54,685 bases of DNA. Origin: JBFMFR01 sp040752025. Lineage in GTDB: Bacteria > Chloroflexota > Anaerolineae > Anaerolineales > UBA4823. The notes beneath the pieces were generated by a model. The model had not been told where the DNA came from and did no database searches. It saw only the letters and a list, made by a program, of their open reading frames with translations. A program made the translations under genes and the position numbers. This document shows, piece by piece, positions 9,294 through 16,896 of this stretch; position 1 is the stretch's first letter, and each line of letters starts with the position of its first letter. The stretch spans positions 1-54,685 of the forward strand of contig JBFMFR010000049.1 of assembly GCA_040752025.1 (NCBI GenBank), given 5' to 3'.

Positions 9294-10469
9294 TTAGCGG
9301 AATGGCGGCGAGTAGAGCAGGCCGCCGTTGGTGTACAGGCTGTTCTGGCCGCGCGGGATGAAAGTGGGCGTACTTTCACCCAGGTTGCGGGCGTAGATTT
9401 CTCCGTAGTTGCCGGCCAGTTTGATGATATTGTAGGCCCAATCATTCGTCAGGCCCAGCTTCAGACCCAGGTCGCCTTCCAATCCTAACAGGCGCTTGAC
9501 CTCGGGGTTGGCCGTGCTGCTGCGGATCTCATCCACGTTGGCGGAGGTGATGCCGAACTGTTCGGCGGCGAAGGTGGCGAAGATGGTCCACTTCACGATG
9601 TCGAACCACTGGTCATCGCCGTGGCGCACCACCGGCCCCAGCGGTTCTTTCGACAGCGTGACATCCATAATCACGTGGTCGTCCGGGTTGGGCAGCAGGC
9701 CCTTGGCGACCGAGCTAAGCTGCGATTTGTCACTGGTGACGGCATCGCAGCGCCCCTCCGCATAGGCCCCGTAGGTGGCGTTGACGTCATCGAAGACCGC
9801 CGGCGTGTAGCTGATGCCCTCGGTGGCCATCGTGTCGGCCAGGTTCAGCTCCGTGGTAGTGCCTTTCTGGACGCAGATCGTGCCGCCCTCCAGGTCTTGC
9901 AGGGTGGCGATGCCGCTGTCCTTGGGCACCATGATGCCCTGCCCGTCGTAGAAAGTGATGCCGGTGAAGTTGAAGCCCAGCTCGGTATCGCGCACCAGCG
10001 ACCAGGTGGTGTTGCGGATCAAAACGTCGATCTCGCCGGTTTGCAGGATGGTGAAGCGCTCCTGCGTGGTGGACGGGCGGAATTCCACTTTGCTGGCGTC
10101 GCCGAAGATGGCGGCAGCCAGAGCGCGGCAGAAATCGGCGTCGAAGCCGGCGAAGTTGCCCTGCGGGTCGAGGAAGCTGAAACCGGGCAGTTGCCCGTTG
10201 ACCCCGCAGATCAGTTTATCGCGGCCCTGTACAGCTTTGAGCGTATCCCCAAAGCCGGGGGCCTGGGCGACTTCGATCTTCACCTGCGGCGTGGCGGCGG
10301 GGGCCGCCTCTGCCGGCACCTCCACGGTTACGATCACGGTTTTGATGACTTCTACGGTTTTGACCGGCTGTTCGCCCCCACCTGCCGGAGCTCCGGCTGG
10401 CTGGCAGGCTGCCAGAACCAGCGCAAATACAAGCAGTAACACGAATCCAAACGAAATTTTTCGGGACAT
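9294..10469 (-). CDS. aapJ: Amino-acid ABC transporter substrate-binding lipoprotein
   Basis: A 391-residue protein with a lipobox ending at Cys22 ('LVLAAC'), so membrane-tethered outside the cell. The core matches family-3 solute-binding proteins of the AapJ/BztA type: 'DKLICGVNGQLPGFSFLDPQ', 'FAGFDADFCRALAAAIFGD', 'FRPSTTQERFTILQTGEIDV', and 'RNTTWSLVRDTELGFNF'. AapJ-type transporters take up a broad range of L-amino acids, which is the likely role here; exact specificity cannot be read. It is the first gene of the operon, with AGGAG before the ATG and a leader of about 200 bases. Confidence 0.93.
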   Translation of the reverse strand: MSRKISFGFVLLLVFALVLAACQPAGAPAGGGEQPVKTVEVIKTVIVTVEVPAEAAPAATPQVKIEVAQAPGFGDTLKAVQGRDKLICGVNGQLPGFSFLDPQGNFAGFDADFCRALAAAIFGDASKVEFRPSTTQERFTILQTGEIDVLIRNTTWSLVRDTELGFNFTGITFYDGQGIMVPKDSGIATLQDLEGGTICVQKGTTTELNLADTMATEGISYTPAVFDDVNATYGAYAEGRCDAVTSDKSQLSSVAKGLLPNPDDHVIMDVTLSKEPLGPVVRHGDDQWFDIVKWTIFATFAAEQFGITSANVDEIRSSTANPEVKRLLGLEGDLGLKLGLTNDWAYNIIKLAGNYGEIYARNLGESTPTFIPRGQNSLYTNGGLLYSPPFR

Positions 10470-10897
10470 GTCTCTCTCCTCTGGCGAAAAACGGGTTACT
10501 CTGGTTCAATTGTTCTGTATCGAAATGGGCTTGAATGAAAGAGCGATGTGGGTCGGGGCCGGCGGCTGGTTGGCCCCAGGCCCGCTGAGGGGATTTTGTC
10601 GTTTGAGATTGACCTCCTTTCTTTCCAAGCGATTCCGCCTGGCGCCTCACCTGCGCCTGGCGATTGGCGAAATATGGCTTGATTATAGTATAAAAATGGA
10701 CGATTTGAGCAGTGTTTGGTGAAATTGGCAGCCTGTATTTTCAGGCAGCGACAGGATGCCTTGCCGCTGTCTGAACGAACTTCCGGGGGGAGTCTGTAGT
10801 ATATTTATGGAAATGTGGCATCCAGTTGATGGTGTTATGCTAAATTAGGAGCGATCGAAGCATAGGATTGATGCATTGAACCGAAAGGACGGTTTGT
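10470..10897. other. Divergent intergenic region upstream of aapJ
   Basis: No gene is seen in these 428 bases between aapJ (minus) and the methyltransferase-like gene (plus). A perfect TATAAT on the minus strand at 10687-10682 is the best candidate -10 for the aap operon. The frame open across this stretch on the plus strand is a shadow. Confidence 0.5.
10682..10687 (-). promoter_or_regulatory. Candidate -10 box of the aap operon
   Basis: Minus-strand TATAAT in a locally AT-rich patch about 213 bases before the aapJ ATG. The -35 region ('gctcaa' at 17-base spacing) is poor, so the call rests on the -10 and position only. Confidence 0.35.
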
Positions 10898-11581
10898 ATG
10901 GACCGCAAATTGATCGTTCGTTATAGTATTCGCGAGAGCATGGGGCTGGTGATCATGGGCGTAGCGCTGTTCTGGCCGGCCGGGCGCATCGACTGGTGGC
11001 CGGCCTGGGCCGCGCTGGCGGTCATGGCCGCCTGGATCGTGGCGACCGCCGTCGTCATCCTGCGCTTCAACCCCAGTTTGCTGGCCGAGCGCCTGGGGCC
11101 GCGCCAGGGGGCCAAGCGCTGGGACACGGCCATCATGAGCCTGGTGGGCCTGCTGCAGTTGGCCCGCTACATCCTGGCCGGCTTCGACCAGCGCTATGGC
11201 TGGTCGGGGGACTTTCCCCTGGCGGCCCAGTTGATCGCCCTGGCGGTGTGCGCCCTGGGCTATTTCCTGGTCACCTGGGCCACGGCTTCCAACGCCTTTT
11301 TCTCACAGATCGTGCGCATCCAGTCCGAGCGCGGCCATGCCGTCGCTACCGGCGGGCCGTATCGCTTCGTGCGCCACCCGGCTTACCTGGGCGCACTACT
11401 ATACGAATTGGCTCTATCCGTGCTGTTGGCCTCCTGGTGGGCGCTGCTCGCCAGCTTGCTGTCCGCGTTCCTGCTCATCCTGCGCACGGCCCTCGAGGAT
11501 CGCAGCCTGAAGGCCGAACTGGATGGCTATGCTGATTTTGCGCAGCACGTGCGCTACCGGCTGCTGCCAGGATTGTGGTAG
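10898..11581 (+). CDS. Isoprenylcysteine carboxyl methyltransferase-like membrane protein
   Basis: A 227-residue integral membrane protein with about five hydrophobic helices. The C-terminal half has the ICMT/phospholipid-methyltransferase signature: 'TGGPYRFVRHPAYLGALLYE' (SAM-contacting) and 'EDRSLKAELDGYADFAQ' followed by 'VRYRLLPGLW'. Bacteria lack prenylated CaaX proteins, so homologues are assumed to methylate lipids or other small membrane substrates; the real substrate is unknown. AAAGGA precedes the ATG. It stands alone on the plus strand, divergent from the aap operon. Confidence 0.8.
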   Translation: MDRKLIVRYSIRESMGLVIMGVALFWPAGRIDWWPAWAALAVMAAWIVATAVVILRFNPSLLAERLGPRQGAKRWDTAIMSLVGLLQLARYILAGFDQRYGWSGDFPLAAQLIALAVCALGYFLVTWATASNAFFSQIVRIQSERGHAVATGGPYRFVRHPAYLGALLYELALSVLLASWWALLASLLSAFLLILRTALEDRSLKAELDGYADFAQHVRYRLLPGLW

Positions 11582-11656
11582 TCGATGGTTGGCTGCCTGA
11601 CCACCAGAAATTAGGTGTAGAAGAACCTCCCGGATTACCCTTACGGGCGCCCGGCT

Positions 11657-12040
11657 TTATCGCTTCGGCACGTAGGGGTATTTGTAGTATGGGACTTTAG
11701 CATCGAATAATGGCGTTCGAGATTTACAATTGTCCTCTACGAGGTGAAACACCAGCTTGTCGTCCTCGTAAGTCCAATTGTAGACGCCTTTCCCGAGGTT
11801 ATATTGATCGCAGTTTGTATCGGTCATCAGGGTCAATAAATCGCCCTCTACAGAGTAGATGCCTTGATGTGAAAGTTTCCCGAATGCAGAAGTTAACTTG
11901 TAGGTGCCATCCTCTTTAAATTCGAGCATGGTGCCCGCTGCTGTTTCAAATGCTCCTGTCGGGAAACGCGGCGAGCAGGCGCATAACGAAAGCAACAGGA
12001 GCATACCCAAGACGATCGTGATTATACGACTTTTGTTCAT
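11657..12040 (-). CDS. Small uncharacterised lipoprotein
   Basis: A 127-residue protein with a lipobox region ('LLSLCAC', Cys22) and a strong GGAGG before the ATG. The mature part alternates short beta-like strands: 'GTMLEFKEDGTYKLTSAFG', 'HQGIYSVEGDLLTLMTDTN', 'VYNWTYEDDKLVFHLVEDN'. This resembles small lipocalin-like or META-like beta-barrel lipoproteins that follow a 'feature of the input versus threshold' fold, but I do not recognise the family. Two cysteines (in 'DTNCDQ' and 'DNCKSR') could form a disulfide. No functional partner is evident. Confidence 0.7.
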   Translation of the reverse strand: MNKSRIITIVLGMLLLLSLCACSPRFPTGAFETAAGTMLEFKEDGTYKLTSAFGKLSHQGIYSVEGDLLTLMTDTNCDQYNLGKGVYNWTYEDDKLVFHLVEDNCKSRTPLFDAKVPYYKYPYVPKR

Positions 12041-12164
12041 TTTTTCCTCCGATGTGCTATGAAATGGATGGATAAACCGGCTAACCAGTTGGTAACGCCG
12101 GGATTAAAAAGCAATAATTCCAACATATCCATGCAGTACGCATCTGTTTGAGGATATGCTGGAT

Positions 12165-12205
12165 GTAAAGAGAACGCCTCCCGTGGGTTCAGCAGAAGGC
12201 GTCTC
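12165..12205 (-). terminator. Probable Rho-independent terminator after the LysM gene
   Basis: On the minus strand, GAGACGCCT (12205-12197) pairs with AGGCGTTCTC (12179-12170) with one bulge, followed by TTTA. It lies just beyond the stop at 12223. Confidence 0.5.
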
Positions 12206-12222
12206 GTATCAATGCAAATGAG

Positions 12223-12495
12223 CTATTTTTTCATCGACTCGGGCAGTACGGGGACTTTGAGCACCATTCCCGAATGAACCCGGTTGGGGTTGTCGCCAAC
12301 CACGTCTTTATTGGCTTCGTAGATCAGCCTCCAATAGGGCTCAGTGGCATGACCGTAATACTTCAAAGACAGATCGCTCAAAGTCTCTTTGGCGGTCAAG
12401 GTATGGGTGGCGAGGACCTGGCCTTTCGGAGCCACTTTTCCCGCTTCTTCTCTTTCACTGGCTGCCTGTGTGCGCTCGTCTACTTCGTTCGCCAT
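12223..12495 (-). CDS. Small LysM domain protein
   Basis: A 90-residue protein with one LysM domain at about residues 30-83: 'THTLTAKETLSDLSLKYYG', 'PYWRLIYEANKDVVGDNPN', 'VHSGMVLKVPVLPES'. The N-terminal 25 residues are charged, and there is no signal peptide. Cytoplasmic LysM proteins of this size (Kbp/YgaU-like) bind ions or act as scaffolds, while secreted LysM proteins bind peptidoglycan; the missing signal peptide argues against the latter unless export is non-classical. AAGGAAGG precedes the ATG and a terminator follows. Confidence 0.82.
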   Translation of the reverse strand: MANEVDERTQAASEREEAGKVAPKGQVLATHTLTAKETLSDLSLKYYGHATEPYWRLIYEANKDVVGDNPNRVHSGMVLKVPVLPESMKK

Positions 12496-12565
12496 ACTTA
12501 CCTTCCTTTCCGGGTTTCTAAGAACGGTTTCGAATCACTGATAACATTGTAGCATAGTTCCTATC

Positions 12566-12580
12566 AAAAACCCGGTTTCT
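12566..12580. repeat. Solo arm of the AGAAACCGGGTTTTT repeat
   Basis: AAAAACCCGGTTTCT, identical to the right arms of the two inverted-repeat elements at 14162-14240 and 14311-14391. A degraded partner may lie near 12520. Confidence 0.6.
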
Positions 12581-12593
12581 CTTTGGAGGAGCA

Positions 12594-13097
12594 ATGATCG
12601 CAATCCGTTCTCTGCGCAAAGATGATGACTTCTCTGACTTGATCTCGCTTTCGCGCCAGTTCTTCGGCGAATACGAGACCCACCACCGGGATTTTTTCAA
12701 GATCGATCACCTGGAAGATGAGCAAATCATCGCTTACTTTGCCTCATTTTGCAACCGTGATACCCGCCAGGCGCTGGTTGCCCTGGATGGCGAACGCATC
12801 GTGGCCTACATCACCGTCTACGTGCATGAACAGGTCAGCTACTGGCAGGTCAAGCGCCTGGGCGAGATCTCTGGCCTGATGGTGCAGCCGGAATACCGGA
12901 AGCAGGGCATCGCCGGGCGCTTACTCGCCGCTGCCAAGTCCTTCTTTGCCGCGCAGGGTGTGCGCTATTTCGCCGTGTACACCGCCGTGGCAAACCGCGC
13001 CGCCTTGGAGTTCTATGCGCAACATGGCCTGGTGCCTTTGTATACCACCATGCTCGGGGAAATCGACGCGCCACCCGGACCTGCCCGGGATGGATGA
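12594..13097 (+). CDS. GNAT family N-acetyltransferase
   Basis: A 167-residue protein. The acetyl-CoA-binding motif is clear: 'GEISGLMVQPEYRKQGIAGRL' region (R/Q-x-x-G-x-G/A type, here RKQGIAG), followed by 'AAKSFFAAQGVRYFAVYTAV' and 'ANRAALEFYAQHGLVP'. It should transfer an acetyl group from acetyl-CoA to an amine. GGAGGAGC gives a strong ribosome site. A solo arm of the AAAAACCCGGTTTCT repeat lies at 12566-12580 just before the start. Substrate unknown. Confidence 0.87.
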   Translation: MIAIRSLRKDDDFSDLISLSRQFFGEYETHHRDFFKIDHLEDEQIIAYFASFCNRDTRQALVALDGERIVAYITVYVHEQVSYWQVKRLGEISGLMVQPEYRKQGIAGRLLAAAKSFFAAQGVRYFAVYTAVANRAALEFYAQHGLVPLYTTMLGEIDAPPGPARDG

Positions 13098-13163
13098 ATC
13101 TTATTTTGATCCATCCATCCTCAAAAACTCCGTGTTCTCTGTGCCTCTCCGCGTTCTCCGTGT

Positions 13164-14144
13164 TTAAATTTCCTTTTTCGTAGCATAAACCCCCTGGATT
13201 TGCTGCGCATAGTCGGCAATACTCATGCGCAGCGCCAGCGGCTCGAGCACTTCGATGGCCCCGCCGAAGCTCAGCATGCGCGCCCGCGCCGTTTCGAAAT
13301 TCTCGAAAGTCAGCCTCATCGCCTGCCAGCCTTCCCGCCCCATCGCCGGCGGGGTATTGGGCACGCCCGGCAGGCCCCCTTGCAGCAGCCGCGGCAGGCG
13401 CTCCGCCAGCGACGGCGCAACCAGGGCGCGCACCTCGTAGCGCGGGCGCTCGTTCTCGAAATCCGTACACCACCGCTGCCAGAAGGCCGCCAGGTCGAAA
13501 TCCGCCGGGCGTAGGAAGGACTCGGGCAGCATGGCCGCCTCCACGATGCGCGAGACGCGCCGGGCGCGGGTTTGCCCGCCATGTGCATACACCAGGTACC
13601 AGATGCTGGCCTTGGCTACCAGCCCGTAAGGGGCCACCACCAGCTCGCTGAGCACGTCGAAATCGCCGCGGTAGGTGATCTGCAGCAGCCGGTCCTGCCA
13701 GGCGGCCTGCTGTATGGTCTGCAGGTGCGGCGTGGGTTCTTCGGGCTGGAACCACCAGGCCGCGTCCAGGTGGATGCGCTGCTGCGCCTGGACCTGTTTC
13801 TCGCGCATCGATGGCGGGACCGCCGCCGACAGCTTGAGCAGGGCGGCCTTGAGCTCCTGGCCCACGCCCAGGCGCACCAGCGGCTCGGGGATATTCAGCA
13901 TCGAGAGCGACTGGGCCTCCTCCGGGCTCAGCCCGGTCAGGTCCGTCTGGTAGCTTTCCACCAGGGCGATGCCGCCCCCCGGGCCGCCTTCGCTGTAGAC
14001 CGGGATTCCCGCCGTGTTCAGGGCTACCACGTCCCGGTAAATCGTGCGCTCCGACACCTCCAGCTCGGCGGCAAGCTGGCGGGCGGTCAGCCGCCCGCGC
14101 GTTTGCAGCAGCATCAGCAGGGCAAGTAAACGGTCTGCGCGCAT
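13164..14144 (-). CDS. YafY-type HTH/WYL-domain transcriptional regulator
   Basis: A 326-residue regulator starting at the ATG at 14144, which has GGAGG at ideal spacing; a longer frame upstream runs into a repeat element. Residues 1-60 form a winged HTH_11 domain ('LLALLMLLQTRGRLTARQLA', 'LEVSERTIYRDVVALNTAGI'). Residues about 110-230 form the WYL domain ('LQITYRGDFDVLSELVVAPY', 'GLVAKASIWYLVYAHGG'), with a WCX-like C-terminal extension. WYL regulators sense small ligands or nucleic-acid signals and often control a divergent neighbour. Here the neighbour is a GyrI-like protein, and a perfect palindrome (14259-14283) lies between them as a likely operator. Confidence 0.88.
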   Translation of the reverse strand: MRADRLLALLMLLQTRGRLTARQLAAELEVSERTIYRDVVALNTAGIPVYSEGGPGGGIALVESYQTDLTGLSPEEAQSLSMLNIPEPLVRLGVGQELKAALLKLSAAVPPSMREKQVQAQQRIHLDAAWWFQPEEPTPHLQTIQQAAWQDRLLQITYRGDFDVLSELVVAPYGLVAKASIWYLVYAHGGQTRARRVSRIVEAAMLPESFLRPADFDLAAFWQRWCTDFENERPRYEVRALVAPSLAERLPRLLQGGLPGVPNTPPAMGREGWQAMRLTFENFETARARMLSFGGAIEVLEPLALRMSIADYAQQIQGVYATKKEI

Positions 14145-14161
14145 AAGGGCCTCCTTGGACG

Positions 14162-14240
14162 AGAAACCGGGTTTTTCCCAATCAGGCGGGGCCGTTTTGC
14201 AAATTTTGCGGGCCGTTTGCACCTCAAAAACCCGGTTTCT
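14162..14240. repeat. Short inverted-repeat element, copy 1
   Basis: A 79-base unit bounded by perfect 15-base inverted arms AGAAACCGGGTTTTT (14162-14176) and AAAAACCCGGTTTCT (14226-14240). The interior shares 'tttgcgggccgt' and 'gcac' with copy 2. It resembles a MITE or REP-like palindromic element. Confidence 0.8.
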
Positions 14241-14258
14241 ATTTCGATTTTACCAGAA

Positions 14259-14283
14259 ATCCCTGACATAAGGTGTCAGGGAT
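14259..14283. promoter_or_regulatory. Perfect palindromic operator candidate
   Basis: ATCCCTGACA-TAAGG-TGTCAGGGAT: ten-base perfect arms with a five-base centre. It sits midway between the divergent WYL regulator and the GyrI-like gene. TGACA/TGTCA half-sites suit a homodimeric winged-HTH regulator. Binding by the WYL protein is inferred from position and symmetry. Confidence 0.65.
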
Positions 14284-14310
14284 AGAATAGTAAGATATGC
14301 ACACGTGACA

Positions 14311-14391
14311 AGAAACCGGGTTTTTCGCCATCCAGGTGGAGAAGCTTTACAAGTTTTTGCGGGCCGTGCGCACATCAAAAACCCGGTTTCT
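14311..14391. repeat. Short inverted-repeat element, copy 2
   Basis: An 81-base unit with the same 15-base arms as copy 1 (14311-14325 and 14377-14391), in the same orientation 149 bases further on. Confidence 0.8.
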
Positions 14392-14423
14392 TTCAAAGAG
14401 ACTTGTTAAGAAGGAGAGAAAAA

Positions 14424-14891
14424 ATGAGTAACCTCGACATTCGTATCGAAACCCTGCCGCCCATGCGCCTGATCAGCGCCTACGGCTTCGGCCCCTCGCC
14501 CGAGATGGTTGCCGCTGACAAAATGGCCGCCTTCCTGAAAGCCAAAGGCCTGCTGGAAGGCTACGGCAGCGCCATCCCGCACTACGGCTTCAACAACCCC
14601 AACCCTTCCCACGGCAGCCCGAACTACGGCTACGAAATCTGGGCCCTGCTGCCGCCCGAGGTGGAGCCCGAAGGCGACCTGCGCCTGGTGGCCTTCAACG
14701 GCGGCCTGTACGCCGTCACCTGCTTCGAGAACCTCGAGAACATCGGGCGCGTCTGGGGCGAGCTGGTGCAGTGGCGCGAGAGCAGCCCCTACCTCGAAGC
14801 CAGCCACCAGTGGCTCGAACACCTGCTCAACCCCCTCGAGCCCGACCCGGCGAAATACGTCTTCGAGCTGTATTTGCCGGTCAAGGAGTGA
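14424..14891 (+). CDS. GyrI-like effector-binding domain protein
   Basis: A 155-residue protein; the ATG at 14424 follows AAGGAG, so an in-frame start seven codons upstream is not needed. It is a stand-alone GyrI/AraC effector-binding (SHS2-type) domain: 'IETLPPMRLISAYGFGPSPE', 'YGFNNPNPSHGSPNYGYEIW', 'LAFNGGLYAV'-like strand ('LVAFNGGLYAVTCFENLENI'), and the conserved 'ASHQWLEHLLNP' and 'FELYLPV' ending. Such domains bind small hydrophobic or cationic molecules, and some hydrolyse xenobiotics. Together with the divergent WYL regulator it may form a small-molecule sensing or sequestration pair. Confidence 0.85.
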   Translation: MSNLDIRIETLPPMRLISAYGFGPSPEMVAADKMAAFLKAKGLLEGYGSAIPHYGFNNPNPSHGSPNYGYEIWALLPPEVEPEGDLRLVAFNGGLYAVTCFENLENIGRVWGELVQWRESSPYLEASHQWLEHLLNPLEPDPAKYVFELYLPVKE

Positions 14892-15070
14892 GGGGGGAAT
14901 CAGGCGACAGGGTAATTCGGTAATCCGGGGAGAGGGCGTGCGCTGCGCTGGGAGGTGCGGCGCACGCTGCGTTTGCCTGGCAGGCTTTGAACCTTTCGGG
15001 GCGCGCTCTGGTAAGATGGCAAAGCCAGTGTGGTGCAGTAACGCATGTGACAAAGGAGCCAGGTACAACC

Positions 15071-16786
15071 ATGAAAAGATCGACCTTTATTCCAACGCTT
15101 TTGCTCTTGACCGCTATCCTGGTCCCCATGCTCGGCGCTTGCGCCCTGCTGCCATCTGCCGCAGATACTTCACATCGCGGCATCCTGTATTACGACATTG
15201 CCATCGAAATGGATCCTGCGCAGGGTATCTTCCGTTCGCAGCAGCAAATTTCGCTGACCGCCAGCCTGGCCCAGGGCCGCAAGCTCACCCTATTCATCGG
15301 AGGCGACCTGGTGGTCGATACCCTGGCGTTGGAAGATGGCGCAGGCAACGACCTTCCCATTGCGCAGTGGCAAGAAGTTGGCAGCACGACCACCGATAAT
15401 TTTTGGGGGAAGAGCGTTACTTCCGAGATCGAAATTCGAACGACCGAAGACATCCCCCGCCAGGGCCTCTTGAAACTGAACCTGGCCTACCATCTGCCGC
15501 CGCAGGCGATCCAGGATGGGCCGGCGGGGAATATTTACGATCTGTTCGTCAGCGCCCGCGGCAGCCACGCCGGAGGGCCGGAGAGCGGCGCTTTTCCAAT
15601 GGTATCCGGCAGCCTGGAAGCGCCGTTTACGATGACCATCACACATCCCAACACCTTCCTGTGCGCCTTGCCCGGGGAAGCAGTCAGCACCGCAGAAAGC
15701 GGCGGCTTCGTCAAGGACGTGTACCGCTCCGAGGTTCCTTACGACCCTTCGTTCTCCTGCGCGCCGTACAACCTCATGGCTGAAGACATCCACGGGCTGC
15801 GCCTCGAGATTTTCACGCCCCAGCAGGTTGACCTGTCGCCGCACGTGCTGGCCACGGCTGCCGAAATCCTGTCGCTCTACCGGGAGCAGTTCGGGGAACC
15901 GTCCGCTCGCAGCTTCCGCATCGTCTTCCCGGATTTGCTGGATACTGCGAGCGGCGGCGAGAGTAATGGTAATCTCATTTTCCTCGCCAATGTCCAGCCT
16001 TTTTTGAAATATGACCAGGATGAAACCGCCAGGGACATGTTTGTCCACCTGGTTGCCCATGAGGGCTATCACCTCTGGAACGCCTGGAGCCTGACCTGGG
16101 AAGGCAGCCTGGCAGAATGGTGGGTGGAGGGCGGCGCCACCTTTATGGCCTCCTGGGCCACAGAGACCTTGTACGGCCCTGAAACGGAGGCCGGTAACCG
16201 GCTTAGCTATCTCGAAGCATTCGAAGAGCAGGAAGCCTACCGTTACGAGCGCAGTCTCGCTAACCTGGATGAGAACTGGTTCGATCATTGGGCTTTGGTC
16301 TACAATTACGGCGCCCTGGTATGGGAGCAGTTGCGCCAGAAAGTGGGTACCGAAGCCCTGCTCGCCGGCCTGCGCGATTTTTATCAGTCTCGGCGCAACC
16401 AAAAGACCGGTTACGCCGATTTCATCGCCAGCCTACAGAAATTCACGCAAGTGGACGTGGCGGCATACCTGGAGCAGTGGACCCGGCACAACGCCAGGAT
16501 CGACCTTGCCGTCCGGGAGGTTGCCATACAGCCCGTGGACGGCGGCTTCGAAGTGCAGGTGGAGCTGGAAGTCAACGCCGATCGCGATTACGAATTATTC
16601 ACTGCCCTGGGCTACAAAACCTCCACCGGAGAAGACTGGCGATTGATCGATCTGCACCTGGTAAAGAGCGGGCAGCATCGCATTGAATTCGAAAGCGCCG
16701 AGCGCCCGCTGGAAATCCAGATCGACCCCGAGTACCGTGTGCCTCAGATCGATCTGGATGACAACACCTGGGTCGAGAATAAATAA
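15071..16786 (+). CDS. M61-like metallopeptidase lipoprotein
   Basis: A 571-residue protein; the ATG at 15071 opens a lipoprotein signal ending at Cys24 ('LGAC'), whereas an upstream in-frame start would bury it. The zinc site is complete: HEGYH at residues 330-334 and Glu353 in 'WWVEGGATF', giving HExxH-X18-E of the gluzincin clan. The following 'HLWNAW' after HExxH resembles the M61 (glycyl aminopeptidase-like) family. Residues 30-300 are the usual beta-rich N-terminal domain. It should be anchored outside the membrane and cleave peptides. It stands before the GH44 gene, with a 110-base gap. Confidence 0.82.
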   Translation: MKRSTFIPTLLLLTAILVPMLGACALLPSAADTSHRGILYYDIAIEMDPAQGIFRSQQQISLTASLAQGRKLTLFIGGDLVVDTLALEDGAGNDLPIAQWQEVGSTTTDNFWGKSVTSEIEIRTTEDIPRQGLLKLNLAYHLPPQAIQDGPAGNIYDLFVSARGSHAGGPESGAFPMVSGSLEAPFTMTITHPNTFLCALPGEAVSTAESGGFVKDVYRSEVPYDPSFSCAPYNLMAEDIHGLRLEIFTPQQVDLSPHVLATAAEILSLYREQFGEPSARSFRIVFPDLLDTASGGESNGNLIFLANVQPFLKYDQDETARDMFVHLVAHEGYHLWNAWSLTWEGSLAEWWVEGGATFMASWATETLYGPETEAGNRLSYLEAFEEQEAYRYERSLANLDENWFDHWALVYNYGALVWEQLRQKVGTEALLAGLRDFYQSRRNQKTGYADFIASLQKFTQVDVAAYLEQWTRHNARIDLAVREVAIQPVDGGFEVQVELEVNADRDYELFTALGYKTSTGEDWRLIDLHLVKSGQHRIEFESAERPLEIQIDPEYRVPQIDLDDNTWVENK

Positions 16787-16815
16787 TTCTAATCTGATCC
16801 CACGCGGGGAGAGCG

Positions 16816-16821
16816 TATAAT
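16816..16821 (+). promoter_or_regulatory. Candidate -10 box before the GH44 gene
   Basis: A perfect TATAAT in 'gagcgtataatttac', 76 bases before the chosen start. The -35 position holds no good match. Confidence 0.35.
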
Positions 16822-16896
16822 TTACTGGTTGAACGTCTTTTCAGTTCTTCTTGGCGTCTTTGCGGTGTTATGGATTGGATGCTTACAGGTGACCTC

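Larger units (their letters stand above)
14145..14423. other. Divergent control region with two repeat elements
   Basis: The 279-base gap between the WYL regulator and the GyrI-like gene contains two inverted-repeat elements flanking a perfect 10-bp palindrome. No gene is present. Confidence 0.7.
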
